Part shown: piece after piece, positions 1-8,705 of the stretch
How positions within the stretch are numbered: position 1 is the first letter of the stretch
How the letters are laid out: the number at the start of each line of letters is the position of its first letter
NCBI GenBank assembly: GCA_002300355.1
Contig: NSGV01000002.1
Coordinates: 434,001 to 498,000, forward strand
DNA length: 64,000 nucleotides
Source of the DNA: Streptomyces sp. TLI_235
Lineage (GTDB): Bacteria > Actinomycetota > Actinomycetes > Streptomycetales > Streptomycetaceae
Reading direction: 5' to 3'
Made by a program: the position numbers and the translations under genes
The notes under the pieces: model-generated
Databases searched by the model: none
What the model was told of the DNA's origin: nothing
Seen by the model: only the letters and a program-made list of their open reading frames with translations

Positions 1-193
1 CGAGCCTGCGGGGCACGGGGTCCGGGCCGTACGGGGTGCGGATGTCACCGGGGTGTACCGAAGCCGTTCCAGCAGACCACAGCCGGGTCACGGAGCGGAA
101 CGGCGCCCCCGGGCGTCGGATGATCGCATTACCCTCTCTTGGTGAGTCCTTGTCCCGTTCCGGGTAGGGCACGGGTACCGGAAGGAGGGGGCG

Positions 194-859
194 GTGCGCG
201 AAACCGTCAGTACCGGGCCCGTCGCGGGGGCCGGGATCGAAGCTCCGACCTCGTGGGCGGTACCGGGTGTGCTGCGCCCGGCGGGCCTGCACGACCTGCG
301 CGGCCGGCCGGTGCCCGGCGTGCTGCGCTACCCGGACGAGGACGTGGTGGTGGTCTCCGGCCTTCCCGGCAGCGGCAAGTCCACCCTGATCCGGCGCTGC
401 TCGCGCGCCCCCGTGATCGACTCCCAGCAGTCGCGCGAGCAGTACGAGGAGCGGCTGCCGGGCCTGCCGTACGCGCTCTACCGGCCGCTCGTCCGGCTGC
501 ACCACTACCGCGGGCTCCAGCGGTCGCTGCTGGCCGGCGGGCCGCTGGTGGTGCACGACTGCGGCACGCTGCCCTGCGTCCGCTGGTGGATCGCCCGCAC
601 GGCGGCCGCGCAGGGGCGCCGGCTGCACCTGCTGGTCCTGGACGCGAGCCCCGAGCAGGCCGCGGAGGGCCAGCGCGAACGGGGCCGCAAGGTCTCGGCG
701 TACGCCTTCGCCCGGCACCGCTGGGCCACCGGCCGGCTGCACCGCCGGCTCTCGGCCGCCGACGGCCCGCTCGCCGGCTGCGCCTCCACCGTGCTGCTCG
801 ACCAGACGGGCGCGCTGCGGCTGCGCGACATCGACTTCGCCGACGCCGCCGCGGACTGA
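194..859 (+). CDS. AAA family P-loop ATP-binding protein
   Basis: This 221-residue protein has a clear Walker A motif, GLPGSGKST, at about residues 56-64, so it should bind ATP or GTP as a small kinase-like or AAA-type protein. The region after the P-loop is rich in Arg, Leu and His. No second domain, signal peptide or membrane segment is visible. The GTG start at 194 is supported by a strong ribosome site, GGAGGGGG, about 5 bases upstream. The residues after the P-loop (Ser-Gln-Gln-Ser, then Arg-rich helices, and a late Ala-Glu-Gln-Arg-Glu segment) resemble small kinases of the zeta-toxin/AAA_33 type, but the substrate cannot be read from the sequence. It stands alone, with 165 bases before the next gene. 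Confidence 0.8.
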   Translation: MRETVSTGPVAGAGIEAPTSWAVPGVLRPAGLHDLRGRPVPGVLRYPDEDVVVVSGLPGSGKSTLIRRCSRAPVIDSQQSREQYEERLPGLPYALYRPLVRLHHYRGLQRSLLAGGPLVVHDCGTLPCVRWWIARTAAAQGRRLHLLVLDASPEQAAEGQRERGRKVSAYAFARHRWATGRLHRRLSAADGPLAGCASTVLLDQTGALRLRDIDFADAAAD

Positions 860-1024
860 GCCCCCGGCGGGAACGTGTCCCGCACGCGTGCAACGCCGTA
901 CGGGGGCAGCAGGATACGGCGCGGCGCGGGCGTTCACCCCTCGGACCGGGCGGGGGGCGCCCAGCGGGGTGAGGGGTCGCGCGCGTCGCGTCGCGCGCCG
1001 GTGCGTGCTGGCTACTGTGCAGCC

Positions 1025-1789
1025 ATGCCCACCCCCTCATCCCGGCGCAGGCCACGGCTGCGCCGGCTCGCCGACCGGCTCGGTGCGCAGTACCGCACCG
1101 CGTTCGAGCCGCAGTACGACGCCGTTCGCCGCAGTTGGACGCTGCGCTGGTACGACGGCCCCACCCCGGCCACGGTGCAGGCCGCCCTGCGCCGGCTCGG
1201 TCCGGACTCCGACGGCGTCCTCGTCCGACGCGACCTGACCACCCGGGCGCTCGCCCTGGCGGCGCTCCGGGAGACCCGGGCCGGCGCCATGCACCGCTGG
1301 GTCGGCAGCTGGGGCCAGCGCTACCACCTGGCCCAACTCCTCGCCGACCAGGAGCATCCGGACCGGACGGCCGGGCCCCGCGAGGCCGCGATGCTGGACC
1401 GGCTGCTGGCCGCCTCCACCGCCGGCACCGGGCCCTGGGCGGCACCCGACGAGTCACGGGCCTTCGAGCTGATCGCCCGGGACGGCATCGCCTGGCTGCT
1501 GCCGAGCGACCGGCTGGCCGGCCCCGGCGACACCGACGGTCTCGCGCTGACCCCGCTGGAGTACCTGACCTCCCGGTACTCGGCCGGGGTGCACCGCGCG
1601 GCCTGGGAGACGGCACTGACCTCCATGCCGCTGCGGGCCGCGGTCACCGCCGCCGAGGCCGACCCGGAACCCGGCGCGGACGCCGCCCGCGCGGCCCTCG
1701 CGCTGCTGCCGGCGCTGCGGGCGCAGCTCAACCGCGACCTCGACCGGGCGCAGGCCCGGCTCTCCGCGGTGCTCCAGCCACAGGTCTGA
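1025..1789 (+). CDS. Conserved hypothetical protein, Ala/Arg/Leu-rich
   Basis: A 254-residue soluble protein that I do not recognise. The N-terminus is strongly basic (SSRRRPRLRRLADRL), followed by helical Ala/Leu-rich sequence. No signal peptide, membrane span or catalytic motif is visible. A longer reading frame begins at 875, but the ATG at 1025 is preferred: a TACTGT -10-like hexamer sits at 1013-1018, 7 bases upstream, as in leaderless actinomycete transcripts. The upstream extension also lacks coding character. It ends 23 bases before the stop of the convergent response regulator. Confidence 0.7.
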   Translation: MPTPSSRRRPRLRRLADRLGAQYRTAFEPQYDAVRRSWTLRWYDGPTPATVQAALRRLGPDSDGVLVRRDLTTRALALAALRETRAGAMHRWVGSWGQRYHLAQLLADQEHPDRTAGPREAAMLDRLLAASTAGTGPWAAPDESRAFELIARDGIAWLLPSDRLAGPGDTDGLALTPLEYLTSRYSAGVHRAAWETALTSMPLRAAVTAAEADPEPGADAARAALALLPALRAQLNRDLDRAQARLSAVLQPQV

Positions 1790-1812
1790 GCGCGGCCGGC
1801 GGGGCGGCGCGG

Positions 1813-2460
1813 TCAGAGCCCGGCGTCACGGGCGAGCAGCGCGGCCTGCACCCGGTTGTCGCACTCCAGCTTGGCCAGGATGCGGCTGACGTAGGTCTTC
1901 ACGGTGGCCTCGCTCATGTGCAGCCGGGCGCCGGCGTCGGCGTTGGACAGGCCCTCGCCGAGCAGGTCGACCACCGCGCGCTCGCGCTCGGTGAGCACGG
2001 ACAGCCGGCGGCGGGCCTCCTCGCCGCGGGCGGTGGCCGGGCCTGCCGCCAGGCTGTCCACGATGTGCCGGGTGGCGGCGGGCGACAGGAAGGCGTTGCC
2101 GCCGGCAGCCGCCCGGACGGCCTGGATGAGCTCGCCCGGGGCGGTGTCCTTCAGCAGGAAGCCGGCGCCGCCGGAGGCGATCGCCCGCAGCACGTTCTCC
2201 CGCTCACCGAAGGTCGTGAGCACGATCGCCCGGGCCCCGGGTGCGGCCCGCGGCAGCTCGGCGAGTGCGGTGAGACCGTCCATCACCGGCATCTGGATGT
2301 CGAGCAGCACCACGTCCACGGCGTGGGCGCGGGCGAGTTCGAGCGCTTCGCGGCCGTCGGCGGCCTCGGCCACCACGTCGATGTCGTCGGCCGAGGTCAG
2401 GATCATCCGGATGCCGGCCCGGATGAGCGGCTCGTCGTCGGCGACGAGGACCTTGATCAC
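1813..2460 (-). CDS. NarL/LuxR-family DNA-binding response regulator
   Basis: A two-component response regulator that should bind DNA when phosphorylated by the adjacent kinase. The receiver domain (residues 1-120) carries the acidic pair D8-D9, phospho-acceptor D54 (LLDIQMP), the switch Thr in LTTF and Lys104 in LLKD. A LuxR-type helix-turn-helix covers the last 65 residues (LTERERAVVDLLGEG, then NADAGARLHMSEATVKTYV). I chose the GTG at 2460 because AGGAG lies 9 bases upstream and the protein then begins VIKVLVADDEP, the family norm. An in-frame GTG at 2496 overlaps the kinase stop as GTGA and would add 12 residues through translational coupling; either start could be used. It forms an operon with the kinase gene upstream. 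Confidence 0.93.
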   Translation of the reverse strand: MIKVLVADDEPLIRAGIRMILTSADDIDVVAEAADGREALELARAHAVDVVLLDIQMPVMDGLTALAELPRAAPGARAIVLTTFGERENVLRAIASGGAGFLLKDTAPGELIQAVRAAAGGNAFLSPAATRHIVDSLAAGPATARGEEARRRLSVLTERERAVVDLLGEGLSNADAGARLHMSEATVKTYVSRILAKLECDNRVQAALLARDAGL

Positions 2461-2492
2461 GTCTGCGGTCTCCTGGGAGAGGTCACGGTTGG

Positions 2493-4166
2493 TCACCTGG
2501 CAGGGTAGTGCTGCTTCTCGACCAGGCGGCCGTCGCGGAAGCAGAGGCGCAGCACCGTCTCCGTCTCCAGGGCGGCGGAGTCCTCGCCGGAGATGAACCA
2601 GGAGCAGGACGCGCCCGCCGGCACCGGCGGCCCCTGGCCGCGGTAGTCACTGGTCATCAGGTTGCTGCCGGCCGGCAGTTGGCGGCGCACCTCCTGCTCG
2701 GAGCTGCCGACGGCCAGCCGGTCGAAGGTCTCCCGGGGCAGGGTCGCGTTGTCGAGGACGTGGATAAAGGTGGCGACCGCCCAGACCAGCGCGCCGAGCG
2801 AGGCCAGCAGCACGAGGCCGGCGCCCAGGGCGCAGCCCAGGGCCGGGCTGCGGCGGGCCGCCGGGTCGGGCGGCACGGGCAGGCCGAGGCCGAGGTCGTC
2901 GGGGAGCCCGTCCTCCGGGCCCGTGCCCTCCGCCCGGCCGGCCCCGTCGTAGGGCAGGACGCCGGCCAGCCGGAACCCGCCGTCGGGTACGGGGCCCGCG
3001 TGCACCATGCCGCCGAGCAGCCGGGCACGCTCGTGCAGGCCGGTCAGCCCCTGGCCGCCGCGGACGGCCCCGTCGGCGCCGGCGGCCGGCGGCCCGTTGT
3101 GCACCTCGACCACCAGGGCGTCCGGCTCGTACCGCAGGGCCACGGTGATCGCCGCGCCGGGCGCGTGCTTGTGGGCGTTGGTGAGCCCCTCCTGGACGAT
3201 CCGGTAGGCGGCGTGGCCGGTGGCGGCCGGCAGCGGCCGGGGGTCGCCGGCCCGGTCCAGGGCCACCTCGGTGCCGGCGGCCCGCGAGGCCTCGACGAGC
3301 CCCTCGACGGCCGCGACGCCGCCCGCCTCCGGCAGGGTGTCGTCGCGGAGCAGCCCGACCACCTCGCGCAGTTCGCGCATGGCGCCGGTGGCGGCCTGGC
3401 GGAGGACGCCGACCGCCTCGCGCTGGGGTGCGCTGAGGGTGCGGTCCACCTCCAGCGCGCCGGTGTGCACCGCGATCAGGGCGAGCTGGTGGCCGAGGCT
3501 GTCGTGCATGTCCTGGGCGATCCGGTGGCGCTCGCGCAGCCGCGCCTGGTGGGCGATCATCGCGCGCTCGCGCAGCAGTTGGGCGTTGCGCTCCTGCAGG
3601 GCGGTGAGCAGGGCGCGGCGCTGGGCGCGGTACCGGCCGATGACGGCGGGCAGCACGGCGAGCAGCAGGAAGCCGACCGCGGTGACGACCAGGTTGGCCC
3701 GGACCGGCAGGCCGTCGTTGTTGATCCCCAGGGACGTGGCGATGACGGCGGCGAAGGCGAGGCAGGAGGCCGCGGTCAGCACCAGCGGCCGGGCGATCCG
3801 GTACCCGGCGGACCAGCCGGCCAGGACCAGGACGGGCATGAACCCGCCGTACCCGCCGAGGGCCGCGGCGGCGAGCACCAGGACGGGCCCGGGCAGGCCC
3901 CGGCGCAGCAGGCAGAGCAGGGCGGCCGCGAGCCCGACGGCGAGGGCCCCGGCGGGGCCGGAGTCGGCGAGCTGGACCAGGCCGCCGAGCCCGCCGACGA
4001 GCAGGGCCGCGACGCACTCCTGCACGATGCGGCGGGCGCCCCAGGGGCCGGGCAGGACTCGGCGTGCCAGCGCCCGCGGCGTGAGATCCGCCCTGGTCAG
4101 GGCGGTCGGAAGGACCGCTCCCTGCAGCACTCCGGACAGCCGCACGGCGGTCGGTTTGGTGGTCAC
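2493..4166 (-). CDS. HisKA_3 sensor histidine kinase with extra C-terminal anchored domain
   Basis: A membrane sensor kinase of 557 residues and the partner of the regulator downstream. Hydrophobic segments between about 50 and 178 make four to five membrane spans. The HisKA_3 dimerisation region has phospho-acceptor His221 in AQDMHDSLGHQ. The HATPase domain shows the N-box NAHKHAP and the glycine loop GQGLTGLHERARLLGG. Unusually for the family, the chain continues past the ATPase domain: an acidic linker, a further membrane span at about 442-471, and an 80-residue tail (478-557) that would lie outside the cell. The tail begins FDRLAVGSSEQEVRRQLP, which resembles the SmpA/OmlA (BamE-like) signature, and contains two Cys. 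The tail assignment is inference; the kinase call is firm. Confidence 0.93.
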   Translation of the reverse strand: MTTKPTAVRLSGVLQGAVLPTALTRADLTPRALARRVLPGPWGARRIVQECVAALLVGGLGGLVQLADSGPAGALAVGLAAALLCLLRRGLPGPVLVLAAAALGGYGGFMPVLVLAGWSAGYRIARPLVLTAASCLAFAAVIATSLGINNDGLPVRANLVVTAVGFLLLAVLPAVIGRYRAQRRALLTALQERNAQLLRERAMIAHQARLRERHRIAQDMHDSLGHQLALIAVHTGALEVDRTLSAPQREAVGVLRQAATGAMRELREVVGLLRDDTLPEAGGVAAVEGLVEASRAAGTEVALDRAGDPRPLPAATGHAAYRIVQEGLTNAHKHAPGAAITVALRYEPDALVVEVHNGPPAAGADGAVRGGQGLTGLHERARLLGGMVHAGPVPDGGFRLAGVLPYDGAGRAEGTGPEDGLPDDLGLGLPVPPDPAARRSPALGCALGAGLVLLASLGALVWAVATFIHVLDNATLPRETFDRLAVGSSEQEVRRQLPAGSNLMTSDYRGQGPPVPAGASCSWFISGEDSAALETETVLRLCFRDGRLVEKQHYPAR

Positions 4167-4327
4167 GCGCAGAGGCTAGCGGTCCGGCCCCCGGGGTCCG
4201 CCACCACCGTCCGTCGCGATCCGCCGCGACCAAAGTCGAGGATTCGGTCGTCCCCGCTCGCCTCGGGTCGGGCGCCGCCCGACGAAAGGTGCGCCCGTAC
4301 CGGACGTCGGCCCGGCCGCGCCGTTGG

Positions 4328-7030
4328 TCACTCCCGGCGCACCAGCAGCAGGGCGATGTCGTCCAGCCGTTGCGCCGTCCGGCGGGCGCGGCTGACCAGG
4401 GCGTCGGCGAGGCCGTCGAGAGTGCCGGGACGGCCCGCGCGGCCGGCGCCGACCGGGCCGCCCTCGGAGGAGGACACCACCGGTACGGCATGGGCGAGCG
4501 AGCTGCGGAGCTCGTCGATGCCCTGGTCGATGGCGGTGGACGGGGTCTCGACCAGGCCGTCGGTGTACAGCGCGAGCACCGAGCCGACCGGGAGGTGGAG
4601 CCGGGTGGTCGGGTAGTGCGAGGCGCGGTCGACGCCGAGCAGCGGTCCGCCCTCGAGGTCGACCACGTCGGTGCGCCCGTCCGGGCGGCGCAGCAGCGGC
4701 GGCGGGTGGCCGGCCCGGACGCCGTGCGCGCGGCCGTCGGTGGGGTCCAGGTGGATCAGGCAGCAGCTGGCGAGCAGCCCGGGGTCGAGGTCGACCATCA
4801 GGTGGTTGGTGCGCACCAGGACCTCCGCGGGCGGGCTGCCGCCGGAGGCGAAGGCGCGCACCGCGCTGCGCAGCTGCCCCATGGTGGCGGCGGCGCCGAC
4901 GTTGTGGCCCTCGACGTCGCCGATCACCAGGCAGAGGCCGTGCGGGGTGGTGATGACGTCGTACCAGTCGCCGCCGATCTCCATGCCGCGGGTACCGGGC
5001 AGGTAGCGGGCGGCGATGGCGATGCCGGGCACGGTGGGCAGCCGGTGCGGCAGCAGGGCCTGCTGGAGGCCGCGGGCGAGCTCGAACTCGGCGTCGTACA
5101 GCCGGGCCCGTTCCAGGGCCTGGGCGATCAGGCCGCCGAGGGCGGTCAGCTGGACGCGGTCCTCGGGGGTGAAGGTCCTGGGCTGGTCGAAACCGAGGAT
5201 GAGGCTGCCGATGGGGTGGCCGGAGGCGATCAGCGGCAGGAAGGCCCAGGCGCGCATCTCGTCCTGCGGGATGCCGGGGTAGGCGCTGAGGAGCTCGCGG
5301 GAGGACTGGAAGAAGAGCGGCGAGCCGGCGATGAGGGTCTCGGTGCCGGGCAGCCGGGCGCCGAGCGGGGTCGCCTCGAAGCGGTCGAGGAAGCCCTCGG
5401 GGTAGCCGCTCTGCGCGACCAGGTGCATCCGGCCGTTCTGGGCGAGGTAGAGGGCGAGTTCCTGGCCGCCGTAGCCGGGCAGGATCTGCTCGAGGACGGT
5501 CGCGCAGACCTCCTGGACGGAGACCGCCTCGGTGAGGGCGCTGGCCAGCTGCAGCAGGTGGTAGGTGGCACCGAGGCTGGCCGGGGCGGCGGGCGGGGCC
5601 TCCGGCAGCGCCGCGGTGCGCGGGTCGGCGGGTTCGGCGGCGACCACCCGGCCGGTGACGCCGTGCGCGTCGGGGTAGAGCGAGAAGGCCAGCCAGTGGT
5701 CGGGGGGCCGGCAGGCGAGGAAGGCGGTCGGGCGCCGGGAGAGCATGGCGGCCCGGTAGCGGTCCTCGTAGGCGGGGTCGCCGAGCCAGGACAGCACGTC
5801 CCAGGGGTGCCGGCCGAGGAGTTCGTCCCGGCGGGCCTGGAGGTACATCTCCGCGGTGCGGTTGACGTAGGTGACCATGCCTTCGGCGTCGAGGGCGAAG
5901 ACCCCGTCGCGCAGCCGCTCGACGGCGGCGACCGCGGCGGAGCCGGCCGAGTCGTCGAGGACGACGACCACCAGGTGGGTGCCGTCGGCGACCCGGCGGC
6001 CGCGGAGTTCGAGGGTGCGGTGGCCGCCGCGCGGGTCGCGGACCCGGACCTGCCGGTCGAAGGGGCGACCGTCCAGGGCGGCGCGCCGGGCGGCCTCGCG
6101 CAGCAGCGGCATGTCCTCCGGCGAGAGCCGTTCGACCAGGGTGGCGAGACGGCCGTCGAAGGCGCCGCGGGCGAGGCCGAGGATGGCTTCGAGCTCCTCG
6201 TCCACGGCGATGGCGCGGCCGGGGATGTCCCAGTCGAAGACGCCGACCCTGGTCGCCGGTCCGGAGGGCGGCGGCAGCTGGACGACGGTGGGTTCGTCGG
6301 TCGCGACCAGTTCGTCGAACGGGGCGAGCGAGGCGGCGATCCGGTTGGCGGAGGAGCGCAGCTGGCGCCGGGCGCCGCCGGGCAGTCCGGCCTCTGTGCT
6401 GGGCCACAGCACGCACAGCACGCCGAGGGTGCCGTCGCGGGTGGCGATCGGCGCGGCTGCGAAGGAGAACGCGTACGGCAGGCCGACCGCGAGGCGGGGG
6501 AAGCGCCGCATGGTCTCGTCCGGGTCGGCGAGGACGATGGTGCGGCCCGTGCGGTAGGCCTCGGCGGGGGGCAGCGGGGCGACCACGGCGATCCGTCGGA
6601 AGGCGCTGAGCAGCGGCAGCGGTACGCCGACCACGGTGCTGAGCACCAGCGAGCGGTGGTCGGAGGACGGCAGGTAGACCAGCCCGCCGTAGCCGGAGGT
6701 GAGCGCGACGGCCCTGGTCAGGCCCTCGGCGAGGAGTTTCTCGATGGCGTCGCGGTCGGCCGCGCCGGGCAGGGCTCCGGGCGGTTCGATCACCGGCGGT
6801 CCGGGTGGTCCGGGCGAGCCGGTCCACGGAAGGTCGGCGGGGGCGGGCGGGTCGGCCGCGCCGGTGTCGGCGGTTGCTCCCGTCGGGGGGGCGCGGTCGG
6901 GCGGGTCGCCGGGTGGCGGGTCGTGGTCGGTGTCGGCCGGTGACCGGTCGGGGGCGTCGCTGTCCCTGGGGGCGTCCGGGTCCTCGACTGCCGCCCCCGG
7001 TTCGCCGTCAGCCGGCACGCCCAGGCGCAT
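4328..7030 (-). CDS. PAS/GAF-containing SpoIIE-family PP2C protein phosphatase
   Basis: A 900-residue cytoplasmic signalling protein expected to dephosphorylate an anti-anti-sigma factor. The first ~85 residues are Pro/Asp/Ala-rich and probably disordered. A GAF-like segment follows (around CVLWPSTEAGLPGG), then two PAS-like segments (ILGLARGAF and the later DGVFALDAEGMVTYVNRTAE), a second GAF domain (LILGFDQPRTFTPEDR), and a C-terminal SpoIIE phosphatase domain. The metal-binding motifs MEIGGDWYDV, VIGDVEGHNVGAAA and LYTDGLVE are intact. No membrane segments and no HATPase anti-sigma domain are present. The ATG start at 7030 lies 7 bases from a -10-like box. It is a single gene, convergent with nothing, behind the terminator of the GH16 gene. 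Confidence 0.92.
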   Translation of the reverse strand: MRLGVPADGEPGAAVEDPDAPRDSDAPDRSPADTDHDPPPGDPPDRAPPTGATADTGAADPPAPADLPWTGSPGPPGPPVIEPPGALPGAADRDAIEKLLAEGLTRAVALTSGYGGLVYLPSSDHRSLVLSTVVGVPLPLLSAFRRIAVVAPLPPAEAYRTGRTIVLADPDETMRRFPRLAVGLPYAFSFAAAPIATRDGTLGVLCVLWPSTEAGLPGGARRQLRSSANRIAASLAPFDELVATDEPTVVQLPPPSGPATRVGVFDWDIPGRAIAVDEELEAILGLARGAFDGRLATLVERLSPEDMPLLREAARRAALDGRPFDRQVRVRDPRGGHRTLELRGRRVADGTHLVVVVLDDSAGSAAVAAVERLRDGVFALDAEGMVTYVNRTAEMYLQARRDELLGRHPWDVLSWLGDPAYEDRYRAAMLSRRPTAFLACRPPDHWLAFSLYPDAHGVTGRVVAAEPADPRTAALPEAPPAAPASLGATYHLLQLASALTEAVSVQEVCATVLEQILPGYGGQELALYLAQNGRMHLVAQSGYPEGFLDRFEATPLGARLPGTETLIAGSPLFFQSSRELLSAYPGIPQDEMRAWAFLPLIASGHPIGSLILGFDQPRTFTPEDRVQLTALGGLIAQALERARLYDAEFELARGLQQALLPHRLPTVPGIAIAARYLPGTRGMEIGGDWYDVITTPHGLCLVIGDVEGHNVGAAATMGQLRSAVRAFASGGSPPAEVLVRTNHLMVDLDPGLLASCCLIHLDPTDGRAHGVRAGHPPPLLRRPDGRTDVVDLEGGPLLGVDRASHYPTTRLHLPVGSVLALYTDGLVETPSTAIDQGIDELRSSLAHAVPVVSSSEGGPVGAGRAGRPGTLDGLADALVSRARRTAQRLDDIALLLVRRE

Positions 7031-7036
7031 TCTTTC

Positions 7037-7066
7037 TCTCTAGTCCCGGACCTCCGGGGGTGTCAA
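7037..7066 (-). promoter_or_regulatory. Candidate promoter for the SpoIIE-family gene
   Basis: Read on the minus strand, a consensus -35 TTGACA (7061-7066) is followed after 18 bases by TAGAGA (7037-7042). This would start transcription at or within a base or two of the ATG at 7030, giving a leaderless or nearly leaderless message. AGAGAGAAAGA just before the ATG could also serve as a weak ribosome site. Called from hexamers alone. Confidence 0.45.
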
Positions 7067-7079
7067 ACGGAGGCAAAGT

Positions 7080-7115
7080 CTCCGCCCCGACCGGGTCGGG
7101 CCGGTCGGGGCGGAG
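7080..7115 (-). terminator. Strong hairpin terminator after the GH16 gene
   Basis: A perfect 15-base-pair stem, CTCCGCCCCGACCGG at 7080-7094 with its complement at 7101-7115, closes a 6-base loop. It lies 43 bases downstream of the GH16 stop codon. There is no U-tract, which is usual for actinomycetes. It separates the GH16 transcript from the SpoIIE promoter just beyond. Confidence 0.8.
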
Positions 7116-7157
7116 AGGCCGGGCTCCGCACGGGGCGAAGCGGTCGGGCCGGCCGGA

Positions 7158-8582
7158 TCAGCCGGCGGGCACCGTGTCGGTGAAGGAGGTGCCGGCCGCG
7201 CGGTAGCCGGCGACCTTGGCCGCGACCTGCGCCGGGGTGAGCACCTGGTCCTTGACGAAGTACACGTAGTCGACCTGCTGGTCGTAGGAGCGCGGGGTGC
7301 TGCCGGTCTGCCCGTTGAGGTCGATCAGCCAGTGGTTGAAGTCGATCCACTGCGGCGTCTCGGGCAGGTAGGGCTCGGCGTGCACCGCGAACACCCGGCC
7401 GTCGATGTAGTAGGTGATGGCCGTGCCGTCGATGGTGATCTGGAGGTCGTGCCAGCCGTCGAAGGACGTGCGGCTCTCGGTGTGGGTGTTGACGGCGTTC
7501 CACGGGTCCGGGTTGTAGGTCTCCCAGGACGTCGTGTACATGACGTTGCCCTGCTCGCCCCAGCCGCCGTTCGGCAGGTACTCGAAGTCCTGCTCGCTGT
7601 AGTTCGGGTCCATCGGCTGGTTGAGCGGGGTGAACGCGAAGAACGTCTGGTTGACGTGGTCGCCGTCGGGCCCGCCGCTCGGCGTGTCGTCGAACTTGAC
7701 CCGGGCCGCGTAGGTGCCGTTCTTGAACTTGCGGGCGGCCGTCTGGATCTCCGTCTCCCGGGTGCCGGCGGCGGTGCCGTCGGTGGTGAGGCGGAGGTTC
7801 ATCACCGAGTTGGCGAAGGTGACGTCGGACGGCGACCAGGTCGCGCCGGGCACGCCGGGGCCGCCCTGGCCGGACTTGACCGTCCAGCCGTGCTGCTGGA
7901 GCGCCGGGTCGCCGCTGGAGGTGTAGCCGAAGTCGTCGAACAGGGCGGGCGCGTTCGGGTCGGTCGGCCGGGTCGTCGGGGGTGTGGTGGGCGGGGTGGT
8001 CGGGGTGTTGCCGTCCGGGGCGGTGCCCCAGACCAGGGCGCCGGCGCGCTGCAGGGTGACCTTGTCCCAGTTCGCGTAGGTGGTGCGGGCGGCGCCGAAG
8101 GAGTAGTCGTCGGACTGGGTCAGGGTCTGCCAGTCAGCGCGGTAGAACCGCAGTTGCATGTCGCCGGTGTTCTGCCCGGGGGCGAGCGAGCCGGCGCCGG
8201 CGGTGAAGCCGATCTCCAGGTAGCGGTCGGCGGTTGCGGTCGGGTTCGCGAGGGTGCCGAAGGTACCGGTGATGTTGCCGCAGCCCTTGACCGCCCAGGA
8301 GCAGGCGAAGCGGTAAGCGGTGTTCGGGCCGTCGGACTTGAAGTAGTAGCGGAGCTTCAGCTCGCTCAGCGGCACGGTGGTGGAGCCGGTGTTGACCACC
8401 TCCAGCCAGGGTTCGACCTGGTCGGCGGTGGCACCGGTGGCGCTGGTGCGGTACTGGACGCTGAGCGCGTCGGTCGCCGCCGAGGCCGGCGGCGTGAGCA
8501 GCGCGGCGCCGGCCAGGCCGGCCGCGAGGCAGACGGCCGTCGCGGCGCGCAGGCGGCGCGGGATGCGGGGCTTTCCTGACAC
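7158..8582 (-). CDS. Secreted CBM3-GH16 endo-beta-glycanase
   Basis: A secreted two-domain polysaccharide hydrolase of 474 residues. A signal peptide (basic MSGKPRIPRRLRAA, hydrophobic core, Ala-Ser-Ala cleavage region near residue 35) leads into a family 3 carbohydrate-binding module of about 150 residues (LKLRYYFKSDG, LEIGFTAGAGSLAPGQNTGD). A Thr-Pro linker follows, then a GH16 jelly-roll catalytic domain. The GH16 catalytic signature E-x-D-x-E is present as SEQDFEYLP. The CBM points to cellulose or a similar insoluble glucan; the exact bond (1,3-, 1,3-1,4-glucan or another) is not decided by the motif. The GTG start has GGAGAGAGGG about 6 bases upstream. It is followed by its own terminator, so it is probably monocistronic. 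Confidence 0.92.
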   Translation of the reverse strand: MSGKPRIPRRLRAATAVCLAAGLAGAALLTPPASAATDALSVQYRTSATGATADQVEPWLEVVNTGSTTVPLSELKLRYYFKSDGPNTAYRFACSWAVKGCGNITGTFGTLANPTATADRYLEIGFTAGAGSLAPGQNTGDMQLRFYRADWQTLTQSDDYSFGAARTTYANWDKVTLQRAGALVWGTAPDGNTPTTPPTTPPTTRPTDPNAPALFDDFGYTSSGDPALQQHGWTVKSGQGGPGVPGATWSPSDVTFANSVMNLRLTTDGTAAGTRETEIQTAARKFKNGTYAARVKFDDTPSGGPDGDHVNQTFFAFTPLNQPMDPNYSEQDFEYLPNGGWGEQGNVMYTTSWETYNPDPWNAVNTHTESRTSFDGWHDLQITIDGTAITYYIDGRVFAVHAEPYLPETPQWIDFNHWLIDLNGQTGSTPRSYDQQVDYVYFVKDQVLTPAQVAAKVAGYRAAGTSFTDTVPAG

Positions 8583-8663
8583 GGTGATCCCTCTCTCCGG
8601 TGGGGACGGTGGTGCGGGACGCGGGCGCCACGGTCGGCGGGCACCCGGGCGGTGCAGGGAGCG

Positions 8664-8699
8664 GTGCGGGTGGTGGTGCGGGTGGTGGTGCGGGTGGTG
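8664..8699. repeat. Three perfect tandem copies of a 12-base G-rich unit
   Basis: The unit GTGCGGGTGGTG occurs three times without mismatch, immediately before the stop codon side of the GH20 gene and 80 bases upstream of the GH16 start. The G runs are mostly GGG and GG, so a weak quadruplex on the plus strand is possible. It lies between two same-direction genes and may act in 3'-end formation for the hexosaminidase gene or simply be a slippage expansion. Confidence 0.75.
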
Positions 8700-8705
8700 G
8701 GGAGG

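Noticed and set aside
1..193. Partial gene leaving the left edge on the minus strand
   Set aside because: A frame from a GTG near 96 is open to the edge but has no ribosome site and is too short to judge.
4176..6827. 883-residue open frame antisense to the SpoIIE-type gene
   Set aside because: Arg/Pro-rich shadow; the other frame has intact GAF, PAS and SpoIIE motifs.
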